Shown in pieces: positions 20,032 to 29,309 of a stretch of DNA of 64,000 nt. The stretch's first letter is position 1. Every line of letters begins with the position of its first letter. The position numbers and the translations under genes were made by a program. The stretch covers positions 1,566,052 to 1,630,051 of the forward strand of contig NZ_JAQRMY010000001.1 in the NCBI RefSeq assembly GCF_028613635.1, read 5' to 3'. The stretch comes from Devosia sp. ZB163 (GTDB lineage: Bacteria > Pseudomonadota > Alphaproteobacteria > Rhizobiales > Devosiaceae). Below the pieces are notes generated by a model. That model had not been told where the DNA came from, searched no databases, and saw nothing but the letters and a program-made list of their open reading frames with translations.

Positions 20032-20826
20032 TCAGGCGTCTATCGCCTGCTTGAGGCTCAGCATGTCGCGCCAGGCCATGGCCTTCGAAGCCGGCGTCCG
20101 CAGCAGGTAGGCCGGATGCAGTGTCGCCAACGCCCGGACCGGGTGGCTCCCGACGGTAAGGTCGCGCCACTGGCCACGCATCCGCGTGATGCCGTTCTGC
20201 GTCTGGAACAGCGACTTGGTCGGCACGTTGCCGAGCGTCACGAGGAACTTGGGCGCAACCAGTTCGACCTGCCGCAGCAGGAAGGGCGCGCAGAGCGCCA
20301 TTTCCTCGGGTGAAGGTTCGCGATTTCCCGGCGGGCGCCAGGGCACCATGTTGGCGATGTAGACCTTGGTGCGGTCGAGCCCGATCGAAGCCAGCATGCG
20401 ATCGAGCAACTGCCCGGCACGGCCGACGAAGGGCTTGCCCTGCAGGTCCTCCTGCTCGCCGGGGCCTTCGCCCACCAGCATGATCTCGGCTTCGGGATTG
20501 CCGTCGGCGAACACCAGCTGCGTGGCGCGCTTCTTGAGCAGGCACCCCTCATAGGCATCCATCACGGCACGCAGGGCGTCGAGCGTCTGTGCGCTGGCGG
20601 CGAGGGCGGTCGTTTCCGTGGGGTCGGACGTCAGCGAGATCGCGACGGCAGGGGCGGGCGCGGCTTCCGACACCGGTGCCGGGGCAGGGCGCGCGCGCGA
20701 GGGTGCGGCAGACGCCGCGAAGCGATCGACCGGCTCCTCGCCCACGGCGAAATCGACCCCGACGGCACGATACCAGTCGAGCGCCGTTCGGGCTTCGGCA
20801 TCATTTAGCGGTCGATTTTCGGACAT
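20032..20826 (-). CDS. Uracil-DNA glycosylase, family 4-like
   Basis: This 264-aa repair enzyme removes uracil from DNA. The active-site motif GEGPGEQED and the downstream PFVGRAGQLLDRML are diagnostic of the iron-sulfur family 4 enzymes. Cluster cysteines are seen in YEGCLLKK and ALCAPFL, and the C-terminal HP motif is in TLHPAYLLR. About 90 Ala/Pro-rich residues precede the catalytic domain, which is common in alphaproteobacterial copies. Confidence 0.93.
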   Translation of the reverse strand: MSENRPLNDAEARTALDWYRAVGVDFAVGEEPVDRFAASAAPSRARPAPAPVSEAAPAPAVAISLTSDPTETTALAASAQTLDALRAVMDAYEGCLLKKRATQLVFADGNPEAEIMLVGEGPGEQEDLQGKPFVGRAGQLLDRMLASIGLDRTKVYIANMVPWRPPGNREPSPEEMALCAPFLLRQVELVAPKFLVTLGNVPTKSLFQTQNGITRMRGQWRDLTVGSHPVRALATLHPAYLLRTPASKAMAWRDMLSLKQAIDA

Positions 20827-20882
20827 GTGTTCTGTTATGTCACAGCCCGCTTTCCCCCGCTACCTTGCACTGGACTTATCCA

Positions 20883-22535
20883 TTGGCCGAAGCCGGTAAC
20901 CGCGAGATTCTCGAGACCGACGTGCTGATCGTGGGCGCCGGTCCCGCCGGGCTCAGCGCCGCCATCCGGCTCAAACAGGTTGCGCCCGACCTCGCCGTTA
21001 CTGTGGTGGAAAAATCCGCCGAGATCGGCGGGCACATCATCTCCGGCGCGGTGATGAATCCGGTCGGGCTCGACCAGTTGCTGCCGGGTTGGCGCGACAT
21101 GGGGGCCCCCGCCGGTCCCGACGTGATCCGCGACACGTTCCACTTCCTTACGGCGGCCGGCGACATACCGTTTCCCGGGTTCATGATCCCGCCGCAGATG
21201 AAGGTGCCCGACGCTGTGATTGTCAGCCTGGGCGACCTCGTGCGCTGGCTGGGCGAGCAGGCGCAGGCGCTGGGCGTCGATATCTTCCCCATGACGGCTG
21301 CAGTCGATGTGCTGACCGGCCAAGGTGGGCGCGTCCAGGGCATCATCACCGGTGACCTCGGGGTCGGCGCCGATGGACAGCCCAAGTCCACCTATGCCGC
21401 CGGAATCGCGCTCAAGGCGAAGTACACGCTCATCGGCGAGGGCGCGCGCGGCTCGCTGGCCAAGGGGCTGATCCGCCAGTTCGGGCTCGCCGACGGCCAT
21501 GACCCGCAGCTCTACGGCCTTGGCATGAAGGAAGTGTGGGAGATCGCACCGGATCGCCATGAGGCGGGCCGCATCGACCACTATCTCGGCTACCCGCTCG
21601 ACGACGCGACCTCGGGTGGCGGCTTCGCCTATCACGCGCAGGGCAACAAGCTCTATCTCGGGCTGGTCGTGCACCTCTCCTACGACAACCCCACGCTGTC
21701 GCCCTTTGGCGAGTTCCAGCGCTTCAAGCAGCATCCGGCGATCGCACGGTTGCTCGCCGGCGGCCGCCGCCTGAGCTACGGCGCGCGGGCGATGACGTCG
21801 GGCGGTCTGCAGTCGATCCCCGACCTTGCCTTCCCCGGCGGCGCCCTCATCGGCTGTTCTGCCGGTTTCATGAACGTTCCGGCTCTCAAAGGCATCCACA
21901 ACGCTATCCTGTCGGGTAAGGCCACTGCCGAGCGCGTCGCCGCGGCGATCGGCGCGGGCAGGGCGCACGACACGCTCGAGGGGCTCAACGAGTCCGTGCT
22001 CGCCACCGGCATTGGCGCCGAGCTCAGGCCGGTGCGCAACCTCAAGCCGTTCTGGTCCCGCTTCGGCACCTATCTGGGGGTGCTGCTCGGTGGCTTCGAT
22101 TTGTGGTTCCAGGCGCTGTTCGGCGCATCTGCCTTCGGCACCCTCAGCCACGGCAAGGCCGACTTCGAGAAACTGCGTCCGAAGAAGGAAGTCACGCCCA
22201 AGGCCTATCCGACGCCTGACGGTACGACGACATTCGACCGGGCGAATTCCGTGTACTTTGCCAGCCTGAGCCACGACGAAGACCAGCCAATCCACCTGAA
22301 GCTCACCGATCCCGACGTGCCGGTGCGCGACAATCTCCCCCGCTACGGCGAGCCGGCTCCCCTCTACTGCCCGGCGGGAGTCTACGAGCTGGCCGAGGAG
22401 GGTGGCGCACCGGTCTTCCGCATCCACGCCGCCAACTGCGTCCACTGCAAGACCTGTGATATCAAGGATCCGGCGCAGAACATCACCTGGGTCCCGCCCG
22501 AAGGTGGCTCGGGCCCGAACTACTCCGGCATGTAG
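20883..22535 (+). CDS. Electron-transfer flavoprotein:ubiquinone oxidoreductase
   Basis: This inner-membrane ETF-QO passes electrons from ETF (fed by acyl-CoA and amine dehydrogenases) to ubiquinone. The FAD dinucleotide fold is VLIVGAGPAGLSAA near the N-terminus. The C-terminal ferredoxin-like domain has the [4Fe-4S] motif CVHCKTC plus CPAGVYE. No ATG precedes the FAD motif, so TTG 20883 is the best start, giving 550 aa, the usual family size. It is divergent from the uracil glycosylase. Confidence 0.94.
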   Translation: MAEAGNREILETDVLIVGAGPAGLSAAIRLKQVAPDLAVTVVEKSAEIGGHIISGAVMNPVGLDQLLPGWRDMGAPAGPDVIRDTFHFLTAAGDIPFPGFMIPPQMKVPDAVIVSLGDLVRWLGEQAQALGVDIFPMTAAVDVLTGQGGRVQGIITGDLGVGADGQPKSTYAAGIALKAKYTLIGEGARGSLAKGLIRQFGLADGHDPQLYGLGMKEVWEIAPDRHEAGRIDHYLGYPLDDATSGGGFAYHAQGNKLYLGLVVHLSYDNPTLSPFGEFQRFKQHPAIARLLAGGRRLSYGARAMTSGGLQSIPDLAFPGGALIGCSAGFMNVPALKGIHNAILSGKATAERVAAAIGAGRAHDTLEGLNESVLATGIGAELRPVRNLKPFWSRFGTYLGVLLGGFDLWFQALFGASAFGTLSHGKADFEKLRPKKEVTPKAYPTPDGTTTFDRANSVYFASLSHDEDQPIHLKLTDPDVPVRDNLPRYGEPAPLYCPAGVYELAEEGGAPVFRIHAANCVHCKTCDIKDPAQNITWVPPEGGSGPNYSGM

Positions 22536-22638
22536 CCGCTCACTAGATTGTGCCCACCCCTTGCGGCGCAGTCCCAAAATCGCCCATCTTTCCAAGGCTA
22601 GTGCAAAACTACCCTGTCCCTCGGAGCATTCGAGCCAC

Positions 22639-24378
22639 GTGACTCACAAAGCCCGCCTCTTGTCCGGTGTCGTTCTCGCCTCAATGCTTGTTTTCGGTGG
22701 CGCTTCGGCGCTCGAAAACAGCACGATGCTGCCGCTGCTGAACGACAGCGTCACGGGCAGCTATCTGGCCGGAAAGCAGGCCCTGTCCGACCTCAGGACC
22801 GAGGACGCCGCCCGCTATTTCCGCCTCGCCGCCGAGAATGATTGGGAGAACCCCGTCCTCGTCGAGCGCAGCTTCATCGCCTACGCGGCCGACGGCCAGA
22901 TCGCCGAGTCAGCCCGGGTAGCCAAGCATCTGCTCGATCTCAGCGCCCCCAACGATCTTGCCAGCCTCGTCATCGGCACCCAGGCCGTGAAGGAGCGCCG
23001 CTACGGTGCCGCAGCCCGGGAACTCGAGACGGTGGGCGGCGACACCTTTGCCGGCATCACCGGCGGCATCCTGCGCGCCTGGGCACTGGTCGGCGACGGC
23101 AAGAGCAACGAGGCCAGCAAGGTGCTGGACGAGATCGCCGAGGGCGGTCTCGAGGACTTCCTCGTCTTCCACCGCGCCGTGATGGCCGATGTCGAAGGGC
23201 GCAGCGAAGAGGCGCTCAAGCTGATTGCCAAGGCGTACGAGACCGACCCGATGGTCGCCCGCATCGTCGAGGCCTATGCCCGCATGCTCGGCAATGCCGG
23301 GCGTTTCGACGAGGCCGAGAAGGTCATCGCCGGCTTCGAGGACCAGGGTCTGAGCCACCCGCTGATCGACGCCGTGAAGGAAAAGATCGACCGCAAGCAG
23401 CGCCCCGGGGTCTTCGCCGCGGACGTGCAGGCCGGCGCGGCCGAGATGTTCCATTCGGTTGGCGTTGCGCTCGCTCGTGAGGGCAGCCCCGATACCTCTG
23501 CCGTGTTCCTGCAACTCGGGATGTACCTTGATCCCAAGTCCGACATCATCGACCTGGTCTATGGCCAGCTGCTCGATGGCGCCGACCAGCATCAGGCGGC
23601 CAACGCCGTCTACGACCGCATCCCCATGGATTCCCCGATGAAGCCGATGGCCGTGGTGCGCGTCGCCGAGAACCTGAACTCCATGGGCGATCGCGATGAG
23701 GCCCTGCGCCGGCTCGGCAACATCGTGCATCAGAACCCCGATGACCTCGAAGCGCTCTCGGTGCTGGGCGACATGCAGCGCGCCGCCGAGAAGTACGCCG
23801 AGGCCGCCGATACCTACACCAGGGCGCTGGCCGTTGCCGGCGGCAACCACCCTGGCGACTGGCGCTTCTACTATGTCCGCGGCATCTCCTATGAGCGGAA
23901 CAAGGAGTGGGCCAAGGCCGAACCGGATTTCAAGCGGGCGCTCGAGCTGAACCCCGACCAGCCGCAGGTGCTGAACTATCTCGGCTACAGCTGGGTGGAC
24001 CAGGGTCTCAACCTGATGCCGGCACTGGACATGATCCAGAAGGCCGTCGCTGCGGCACCCAATGACGGCTACATCATCGACAGCCTGGGCTGGGCCTACT
24101 ACCGGCTCGGCCGTTTCGAGGAAGCCGTTCAGCAGCTCGAACTCGCCGTTCAGCTGCGCTCGACCGATCCCGAGATCAACGATCATCTGGGCGATGCCTA
24201 CTGGCGCGCCGGGCGCAAGCTCGAGGCAAGGTTCCAGTGGAACATCGCTTCGTCGGTCGACAAGGAAGGCAACGTCAAGGAGCGCGTCGCCAAGAAGCTT
24301 GCCGACGGCCTCGATGCAATCGAGGCTGCGCCCAAGCCCGCCCCGGTGGCGGACGGTCAGGCCGTGCCCGCCCAGTAA
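22639..24378 (+). CDS. Exported tetratricopeptide repeat protein
   Basis: This 579-aa protein begins with a signal peptide (about 1-26, ending in GASA). Tandem TPR helices run from residue 35 to about 540, with clear units such as ALELNPDQPQVLNYLGYSWV and the following YIIDSLGWAYYRLGRFEEA. TPR arrays scaffold protein complexes, and the partner is unknown. GTG 22639 is chosen because it starts just before the signal peptide. ispE follows with a 1-nt overlap (TAATG). Confidence 0.85.
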   Translation: MTHKARLLSGVVLASMLVFGGASALENSTMLPLLNDSVTGSYLAGKQALSDLRTEDAARYFRLAAENDWENPVLVERSFIAYAADGQIAESARVAKHLLDLSAPNDLASLVIGTQAVKERRYGAAARELETVGGDTFAGITGGILRAWALVGDGKSNEASKVLDEIAEGGLEDFLVFHRAVMADVEGRSEEALKLIAKAYETDPMVARIVEAYARMLGNAGRFDEAEKVIAGFEDQGLSHPLIDAVKEKIDRKQRPGVFAADVQAGAAEMFHSVGVALAREGSPDTSAVFLQLGMYLDPKSDIIDLVYGQLLDGADQHQAANAVYDRIPMDSPMKPMAVVRVAENLNSMGDRDEALRRLGNIVHQNPDDLEALSVLGDMQRAAEKYAEAADTYTRALAVAGGNHPGDWRFYYVRGISYERNKEWAKAEPDFKRALELNPDQPQVLNYLGYSWVDQGLNLMPALDMIQKAVAAAPNDGYIIDSLGWAYYRLGRFEEAVQQLELAVQLRSTDPEINDHLGDAYWRAGRKLEARFQWNIASSVDKEGNVKERVAKKLADGLDAIEAAPKPAPVADGQAVPAQ

Positions 24379-25262
24379 TGGCGTCCGACGCGGACCCCCA
24401 CTTCACCGAGGCGGCGCCCGCCAAGGTCAACCTGGCACTGCACGTCACCGGCCGGCGCTCCGACGGCTACCATGAGCTCGAGAGTCTCGTGGTCTTCGTC
24501 GACGTCGCCGACGAGGTGTCAGCCCGCCCGGCGAAGACCGACCGGTTCAAGGTCTCCGGCCCCTTCGCGGCCGCCGCCGGCAACGGCGACTCGAACCTGG
24601 TCGTGCGGGCGGTCCGCGCCTTCCGCGAGCGCTGGCCCGGTCGTGTACCGAACGGGCTCGACATCCAGCTCATCAAGAACCTGCCCGTAGCCGCGGGTAT
24701 CGGCGGCGGCTCCGCCGATGCGGCGGCCATGCTGCGACTGCTGGTGCACATGGCGGATGGCGCGGTTCCCCTGCCGGAACTGCAGTCACTCGCCTTGACC
24801 CTGGGCGCGGACGTACCGGTCTGCCTCCTCTCGCGCCCCTGCGAGGTGCGGGGCGTGGGCGAGATCCTGCATCCGCTGCGCGATTTCCCGCCGACCCATA
24901 TCGTTCTGGTCAATCCGCTGGTGCCGGTTGTCACCGCCGACGTCTTTCGCCGGCTCGATAGCCGCGAGAACCCCGCCATGCCGGCACTGCCACAGCCGCT
25001 GACCCGTCCGGTTCAGCTCGGCTTGTGGCTCGCCGAGACCCGCAACGACCTCGAGCCAGCGGCCATGGAGCTGGTACCCGCCATTGGCGAACTGCTACGC
25101 CACATGCGCGTGCTCGATGGCTGTGCGCTCGCTCGCATGTCGGGTTCCGGCGGGACGGTGTTCGGCCTCTTCGGTTCCGCAGCGCAGGCCCACCAGGCGG
25201 CCCATGAGACTCGGGCCAAATACCCCAGCTACTGGGTCGCCGCGGGACCCGTGATCGGTTGA
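24378..25262 (+). CDS. ispE: 4-diphosphocytidyl-2-C-methyl-D-erythritol kinase
   Basis: This 294-aa GHMP kinase of the MEP isoprenoid pathway phosphorylates CDP-methylerythritol. The opening APAKVNLALHVTGRRSDGYH and the ATP loop PVAAGIGGGSADAAA are both present, and SGSGGTVFGLF near the end closes the fold. It is translationally coupled to the TPR gene. ispH of the same pathway is at 36049-37023. Confidence 0.96.
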   Translation: MASDADPHFTEAAPAKVNLALHVTGRRSDGYHELESLVVFVDVADEVSARPAKTDRFKVSGPFAAAAGNGDSNLVVRAVRAFRERWPGRVPNGLDIQLIKNLPVAAGIGGGSADAAAMLRLLVHMADGAVPLPELQSLALTLGADVPVCLLSRPCEVRGVGEILHPLRDFPPTHIVLVNPLVPVVTADVFRRLDSRENPAMPALPQPLTRPVQLGLWLAETRNDLEPAAMELVPAIGELLRHMRVLDGCALARMSGSGGTVFGLFGSAAQAHQAAHETRAKYPSYWVAAGPVIG

Positions 25263-25269
25263 AACGGAA

Positions 25270-25291
25270 GCGGCCCCCCGAAGGGAGCCGC
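25270..25291. terminator. Hairpin between ispE and the porin gene
   Basis: An imperfect GCGGC-CCC/GGG-GCCGC stem with a CGAA loop lies between the two convergent genes. The minus-strand side is followed by TTCCGTTTC. Confidence 0.5.
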
Positions 25292-25316
25292 CACCACCAG
25301 TCCGCCTGTAGGAGGG

Positions 25317-25988
25317 TCAGAACTGGAAGTTGAGACCGACGGTGAAGGTATTGGTGTCGAAACTCGACTCGAGGTCGGGATCGAAGAAGTCGAAGTTCTC
25401 GTCGCTGAATGACGAGAAACGATACTCGCCGCGGATCGACATGTTGTCGGTGACAAGCACTTCGGCACCCACGCCGACCGTCCAGCCGACGTGTGTGTTG
25501 TTGTCGTTTAGCCAGACTCCGTCCCACACGTCGATGTCGTGGGAGGCGAAGGCCAGACCCGCGGTACCGTAGACGAGTACAGTATCGAACCCGAAGCCGG
25601 CACGACCGCGCAGGCTGCCGCTCCAGTCGATGCTGGGATCGAAGTCGTCGAGGTCGATATCGTCCTCGTCGCCCTCGAAGTTGTTCCAGGTGATATCGCC
25701 TTCGAGACCGAAGACGAACCCGCCATCCATCTGCCAGTTGTAACCGGCCTGGAGACCGACCAGCCAACCCGAGACGTCGAAGTCGAACGTGTCATCGGGA
25801 AAGTCGACCCAGTTCCAGTCGATCGTGCCGGTGCCCCAGCCAGCATGGACACCGATATAGGGGCCAGTCCAGTCCATGATGGGAACGACGACCGGAGCAG
25901 GCTCTTCGATAACCAGGTCGGCCGCCATGGCGGAACCGGCCAATGAGATTGCTAGGGCGGACGCCGTAGCCAGGACTAGTGTGCGCAT
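25317..25988 (-). CDS. OMP25/porin-like outer membrane beta-barrel protein
   Basis: This 223-aa protein has a signal peptide (1-22, cut after AMA). It then has an eight-strand barrel pattern with WTGPYIGVHAGWG, typical of rhizobial OMP25/31 proteins, and it ends in a terminal Phe (VGLNFQF), the barrel-assembly signature. Loops are very rich in Asp. It likely stabilises the outer membrane. The 284-bp region upstream is AT-richer than its surroundings and must hold its promoter. I could not identify unambiguous -35/-10 boxes there. Confidence 0.88.
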   Translation of the reverse strand: MRTLVLATASALAISLAGSAMAADLVIEEPAPVVVPIMDWTGPYIGVHAGWGTGTIDWNWVDFPDDTFDFDVSGWLVGLQAGYNWQMDGGFVFGLEGDITWNNFEGDEDDIDLDDFDPSIDWSGSLRGRAGFGFDTVLVYGTAGLAFASHDIDVWDGVWLNDNNTHVGWTVGVGAEVLVTDNMSIRGEYRFSSFSDENFDFFDPDLESSFDTNTFTVGLNFQF

Positions 25989-26272
25989 TCTCAGGACCCT
26001 CTGTAGTAATGCCCCAGAGTCTGCCTCAATGCCGCCGGGTGTCTAGTGATCTACGTAGTGGATACTTTTGGCGTCGCGGGTGAGTTGCGCCTGTGCCACA
26101 GTTGAGACAAGTATCTTGTACAGTAACGTACGCTTGTATGGCAGTAATGTGCCAAATAGTACAATCAACTTGTGGAAAACCTGCATGCCGAATTCTCCGC
26201 CTTCGCATGCGCTGGCCGGCGAATCATTTTTCGATCGACTCGGATTGGGCCGTTGGCGCTGGCCCGACGCGC

Positions 26273-27292
26273 TCAGTAAGCCCGCGCTACGGTGAAATCG
26301 GCGATGTCGCCGAGTAGCGTCTTCATCTCGCTGGGCGGCAGTGGCTTCAGCGCGTCGCGGGCGCGGATGGCATGGGTGCCGGCCTCGGCAATCGTCTTGC
26401 CCAGCGTGTCGTAGCGCTCGAAGATCGCGACCACCTGCTTGAGTTCTGCCTCGCCCGTGCCGATGTTGCCGAGACTGCCGATGATGGTTTCGTGCTCCGC
26501 CGGCGTCGCCTGCCGGAGCGCGAGAATGACCGGCAGGGTCATCTTGCCTTCGCGCAGGTCGTCGCCGGTATTCTTGCCCAGCGTCCCGCTCTCGCCGCGA
26601 TAGTCGAGGACGTCGTCGACGAGTTGGAAGGCGAAGCCGAGTTCACGGCCGTAGTCCTTGAGCGCGCGGCGACCCGCGGCATCCGCGCCACCAGCCATGG
26701 CGCCAACTTCGGTGGCGGCCTCGAACAGGGTCGCGGTCTTGGCGCCGATGACTTCGTCGTAGTCGGCCGAGCTGGTCGACAGGTCGCGCGTCTTGGCGAG
26801 CTGCAGGACTTCGCCCTCGGCAATGACCGTGGCTGCCTGCGAGATCACCTTGAGCGCTGCGACGTTGCCAGTATCGACCATCATCATGAAAGCCTGCCCG
26901 AGCAGGAAATCGCCAACGAGCACGCTCGCCTGGTTGCCCCACAGCATCCGCGCTGCCGCGCGGCCGCGCCGCATGTTGCTCTCGTCGACCACATCGTCGT
27001 GAAGCAGCGTCGCGTTGTGCATGAATTCGACTGCGGCGGCGAAGTTGACCTCGCTGCCATTCGCGTTGCCGAAGAGCATCGAGGCCGCGATCGTCAGCAT
27101 GGGGCGAAGCCGCTTGCCGCCTGCGTCGATGAGATAGCGCGCCACTTCCGGCACCAGCGCGACATGCGAGCTGGCCTTGTCGAGGATCATCGCGTTGACG
27201 CGTTCCATACCGGGCCGCGTGGCGTCGAGCAGCCGGTCGAGCGCGCCGGCGCTGGTGATCGCCTCGTTTGCCGCTGCCGCCGAAAGAGCCAT
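26273..27292 (-). CDS. Trans-polyprenyl (octaprenyl-type) diphosphate synthase
   Basis: This 339-aa prenyl-elongating enzyme probably makes the ubiquinone side chain. The first Asp-rich motif is LLHDDVVDESNMRRG and the second is QLVDDVLDYRG. Chain length (usually C50 in this group) cannot be read from sequence alone. It is divergent from the TrmN6-like gene, with 70 bp between them. Confidence 0.94.
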   Translation of the reverse strand: MALSAAAANEAITSAGALDRLLDATRPGMERVNAMILDKASSHVALVPEVARYLIDAGGKRLRPMLTIAASMLFGNANGSEVNFAAAVEFMHNATLLHDDVVDESNMRRGRAAARMLWGNQASVLVGDFLLGQAFMMMVDTGNVAALKVISQAATVIAEGEVLQLAKTRDLSTSSADYDEVIGAKTATLFEAATEVGAMAGGADAAGRRALKDYGRELGFAFQLVDDVLDYRGESGTLGKNTGDDLREGKMTLPVILALRQATPAEHETIIGSLGNIGTGEAELKQVVAIFERYDTLGKTIAEAGTHAIRARDALKPLPPSEMKTLLGDIADFTVARAY

Positions 27293-27362
27293 GAAATCCC
27301 CGGTTTGAGGTACGCTTCCAGCGCCCTATAGTCGGGCACATCCGAACCGTCGCGATGGTGCG

Positions 27363-28145
27363 ATGTCCCTAGACGATGCAACCGACGTTGTAAAACAACA
27401 AAAGCTCACGCGCGACGCCTTTTTGGGCGGCCGCCTCACCGTGTCGCAACCCGAAAAGGGGTTCCGCGCCGGACTGGATTCGGTCCTGCTCGGGGCGGCG
27501 GTGAGCGAACGCTCGCGCCGGCTTCTCGATCTGGGTGCGGGCGCCGGGACGGCCTCGCTCGTCGCAATGGCGCATCTGCCCGAGCTTTCCGCAACGCTGG
27601 TCGAAGCCGATCCGGCCATGGCGGCGCTTGCCGCGTCGAACCTCGGCGCCAACGGCATGGCCGAGCGGGGCAGGGTCCTGGCGCTCGACGTCACCGAACC
27701 GGGGCGAGTGCGTGCGGCGGCGGGGCTGGCGTCCGATCATTTCTCATCGGTCATCGCCAATCCGCCCTTCTTTGATCCGGGCCGCGGCTCCGCTCCGTCG
27801 GCCGCACGCTCCAACGCCCGCCACATGGATGACGATGCCCTCGACCGTTGGGTGAAGGCCGCCGCGACCCATGCCGCCCCGGATGGTGAGGTGATCTTCA
27901 TCCACGTCGCCGAGGCGCTGCCGCTCCTCGTTCCCGCCTTTACCCAGCGATTCGGCGCGGTGACGGTGCTGCCGCTGCTGCCGCGCGAGGGCGAGCCGGC
28001 GAGTCGCATCCTCGTGCGCGGCACGAAGGGGTCGCGGGCGCCGTTCAGGCTGTTGGCGGCCCGCGTGCTGCACGAACCCGAGGGGCGGGCCTTCCGACCC
28101 GAGTTCGACGCCGTCTTTCGCGGGCAGGGCCGTCTCATCTGGTAA
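27363..28145 (+). CDS. TrmN6/YfiC-like SAM-dependent methyltransferase
   Basis: This 260-aa class I methyltransferase has a SAM site LLDLGAGAGTASL and the catalytic NPPFF motif of amino-methylating enzymes. The N-terminal TRDAFLGGRLTVSQP block is typical of tRNA1(Val) A37 N6-methyltransferases. It heads a plus-strand group with the S49 peptidase and a small membrane protein, a neighbourhood that in rhizobia usually continues into glyQ-glyS. Confidence 0.88.
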   Translation: MSLDDATDVVKQQKLTRDAFLGGRLTVSQPEKGFRAGLDSVLLGAAVSERSRRLLDLGAGAGTASLVAMAHLPELSATLVEADPAMAALAASNLGANGMAERGRVLALDVTEPGRVRAAAGLASDHFSSVIANPPFFDPGRGSAPSAARSNARHMDDDALDRWVKAAATHAAPDGEVIFIHVAEALPLLVPAFTQRFGAVTVLPLLPREGEPASRILVRGTKGSRAPFRLLAARVLHEPEGRAFRPEFDAVFRGQGRLIW

Positions 28146-28199
28146 TGCGGCGGAGGGGCACATACATGTGCCCGGAAATCGGGAAACGAGAGGCGATAC

Positions 28200-29024
28200 A
28201 TGGGCCTGCGGCACTGGATGAAGCGCAAGATGGGGCAGAGCGGTCCCGTTATTCCCGTCGTGCGCCTCCATGGCGTCATTGCCGCCGACCAGCGCCCCGG
28301 CCGGCTCAACATCGAGATGGCGGCGCCGCTGCTCAAGAGGGCCTTCGCCATGAAGCAGGCGCCGGCCGTCGCCATCATCGTCAACTCGCCCGGCGGCTCC
28401 GCCGTCCAGTCCCGGCTGATCTCCAAGCGCATCCGCGACCTCGCCGCCGAGAATGACAAGCGCGTGCTGGTCTTCGTCGAGGATGCGGCGGCTTCGGGCG
28501 GCTATTTCATTGCGACGGCGGGCGACGAGATCATCGCCGATCCATCCTCGATCGTCGGCTCCATCGGCGTGATCTATGCGGGTTTCGGCTTCGTCGAGAC
28601 GCTGAAGAAGGTCGGCATCGACCGCCGGGTGCATACCGCCGGCCGCAACAAGTCGACGCTCGATCCCTTCCTGCCGGAGAAGGCCGAGGACGTCGAACGC
28701 ATCAAGTCCATGGAGACCGACATCCATCAAGTCTTTATCGACTGGGTGAAGGCGCGCCGCGGCGACCGCCTGAAGGCCTCGGACGATAGCCTGTTCACGG
28801 GCGAGTTCTGGAGCGGCATCAAGGGGCTGGAACTCGGTCTGGTCGATGGACTGGGCGACATCCACGAAGTGCTGCGCAGCCGCTTTGGCGACAAGGTCGA
28901 CCTGGTCCAGATTTCGCCCAAGCGCGGGCTGTTCGCCATGCCGCGCCTCGGTTTCGCTGCGCTCGCCGGCGACGTTGCGGCCCAGCTCGAGGATCGCTCG
29001 GTCTGGGCCCGCCTGGGGCTCTAG
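28200..29024 (+). CDS. S49-family (SppA-like) serine peptidase
   Basis: This 274-aa peptidase related to signal-peptide peptidase SppA has the oxyanion block NSPGGSAVQSRLI, the nucleophile serine in AAASGGYFIA, and the conserved DPSSIVGSIGV. It lacks the N-terminal membrane anchor of E. coli SppA and the first of its two tandem domains, which is usual for the short form. Confidence 0.93.
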   Translation: MGLRHWMKRKMGQSGPVIPVVRLHGVIAADQRPGRLNIEMAAPLLKRAFAMKQAPAVAIIVNSPGGSAVQSRLISKRIRDLAAENDKRVLVFVEDAAASGGYFIATAGDEIIADPSSIVGSIGVIYAGFGFVETLKKVGIDRRVHTAGRNKSTLDPFLPEKAEDVERIKSMETDIHQVFIDWVKARRGDRLKASDDSLFTGEFWSGIKGLELGLVDGLGDIHEVLRSRFGDKVDLVQISPKRGLFAMPRLGFAALAGDVAAQLEDRSVWARLGL

Positions 29025-29027
29025 CCC

Positions 29028-29246
29028 ATGAGCACGGCCATCATCATCCGCGTGCTGATCTTCCTCGCGGTCTTCCTCGCCATCGCCTGGGGCGTGCGCA
29101 GGATCTGGCGCGACTGGAAGGGCGAGTTCAGGGCCATCGACAAGGCCAAGCACGAGCGCGACCTGCGCGAACGCGCCCGCCCCGACGTCATTACGCTGAA
29201 GCGCGACAAGGACGGCAAGTTCCGGCCGCCAGAGGATCGGCCCTAG
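29028..29246 (+). CDS. Small single-pass membrane protein
   Basis: This 72-aa protein has one hydrophobic helix (4-22) and then a charged Lys/Arg/Asp tail. It starts 3 nt after the S49 peptidase stop, so the two are co-transcribed. Function is unknown. A gene of this kind often sits between the S49 peptidase and glyQ in related genomes. Confidence 0.75.
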   Translation: MSTAIIIRVLIFLAVFLAIAWGVRRIWRDWKGEFRAIDKAKHERDLRERARPDVITLKRDKDGKFRPPEDRP

Positions 29247-29309
29247 TTTTTTCCGCGACATCCAGTCCTGCGTCGCGGTAGCTTTCAGCGATGCCGGGAG
29301 CACACGGCC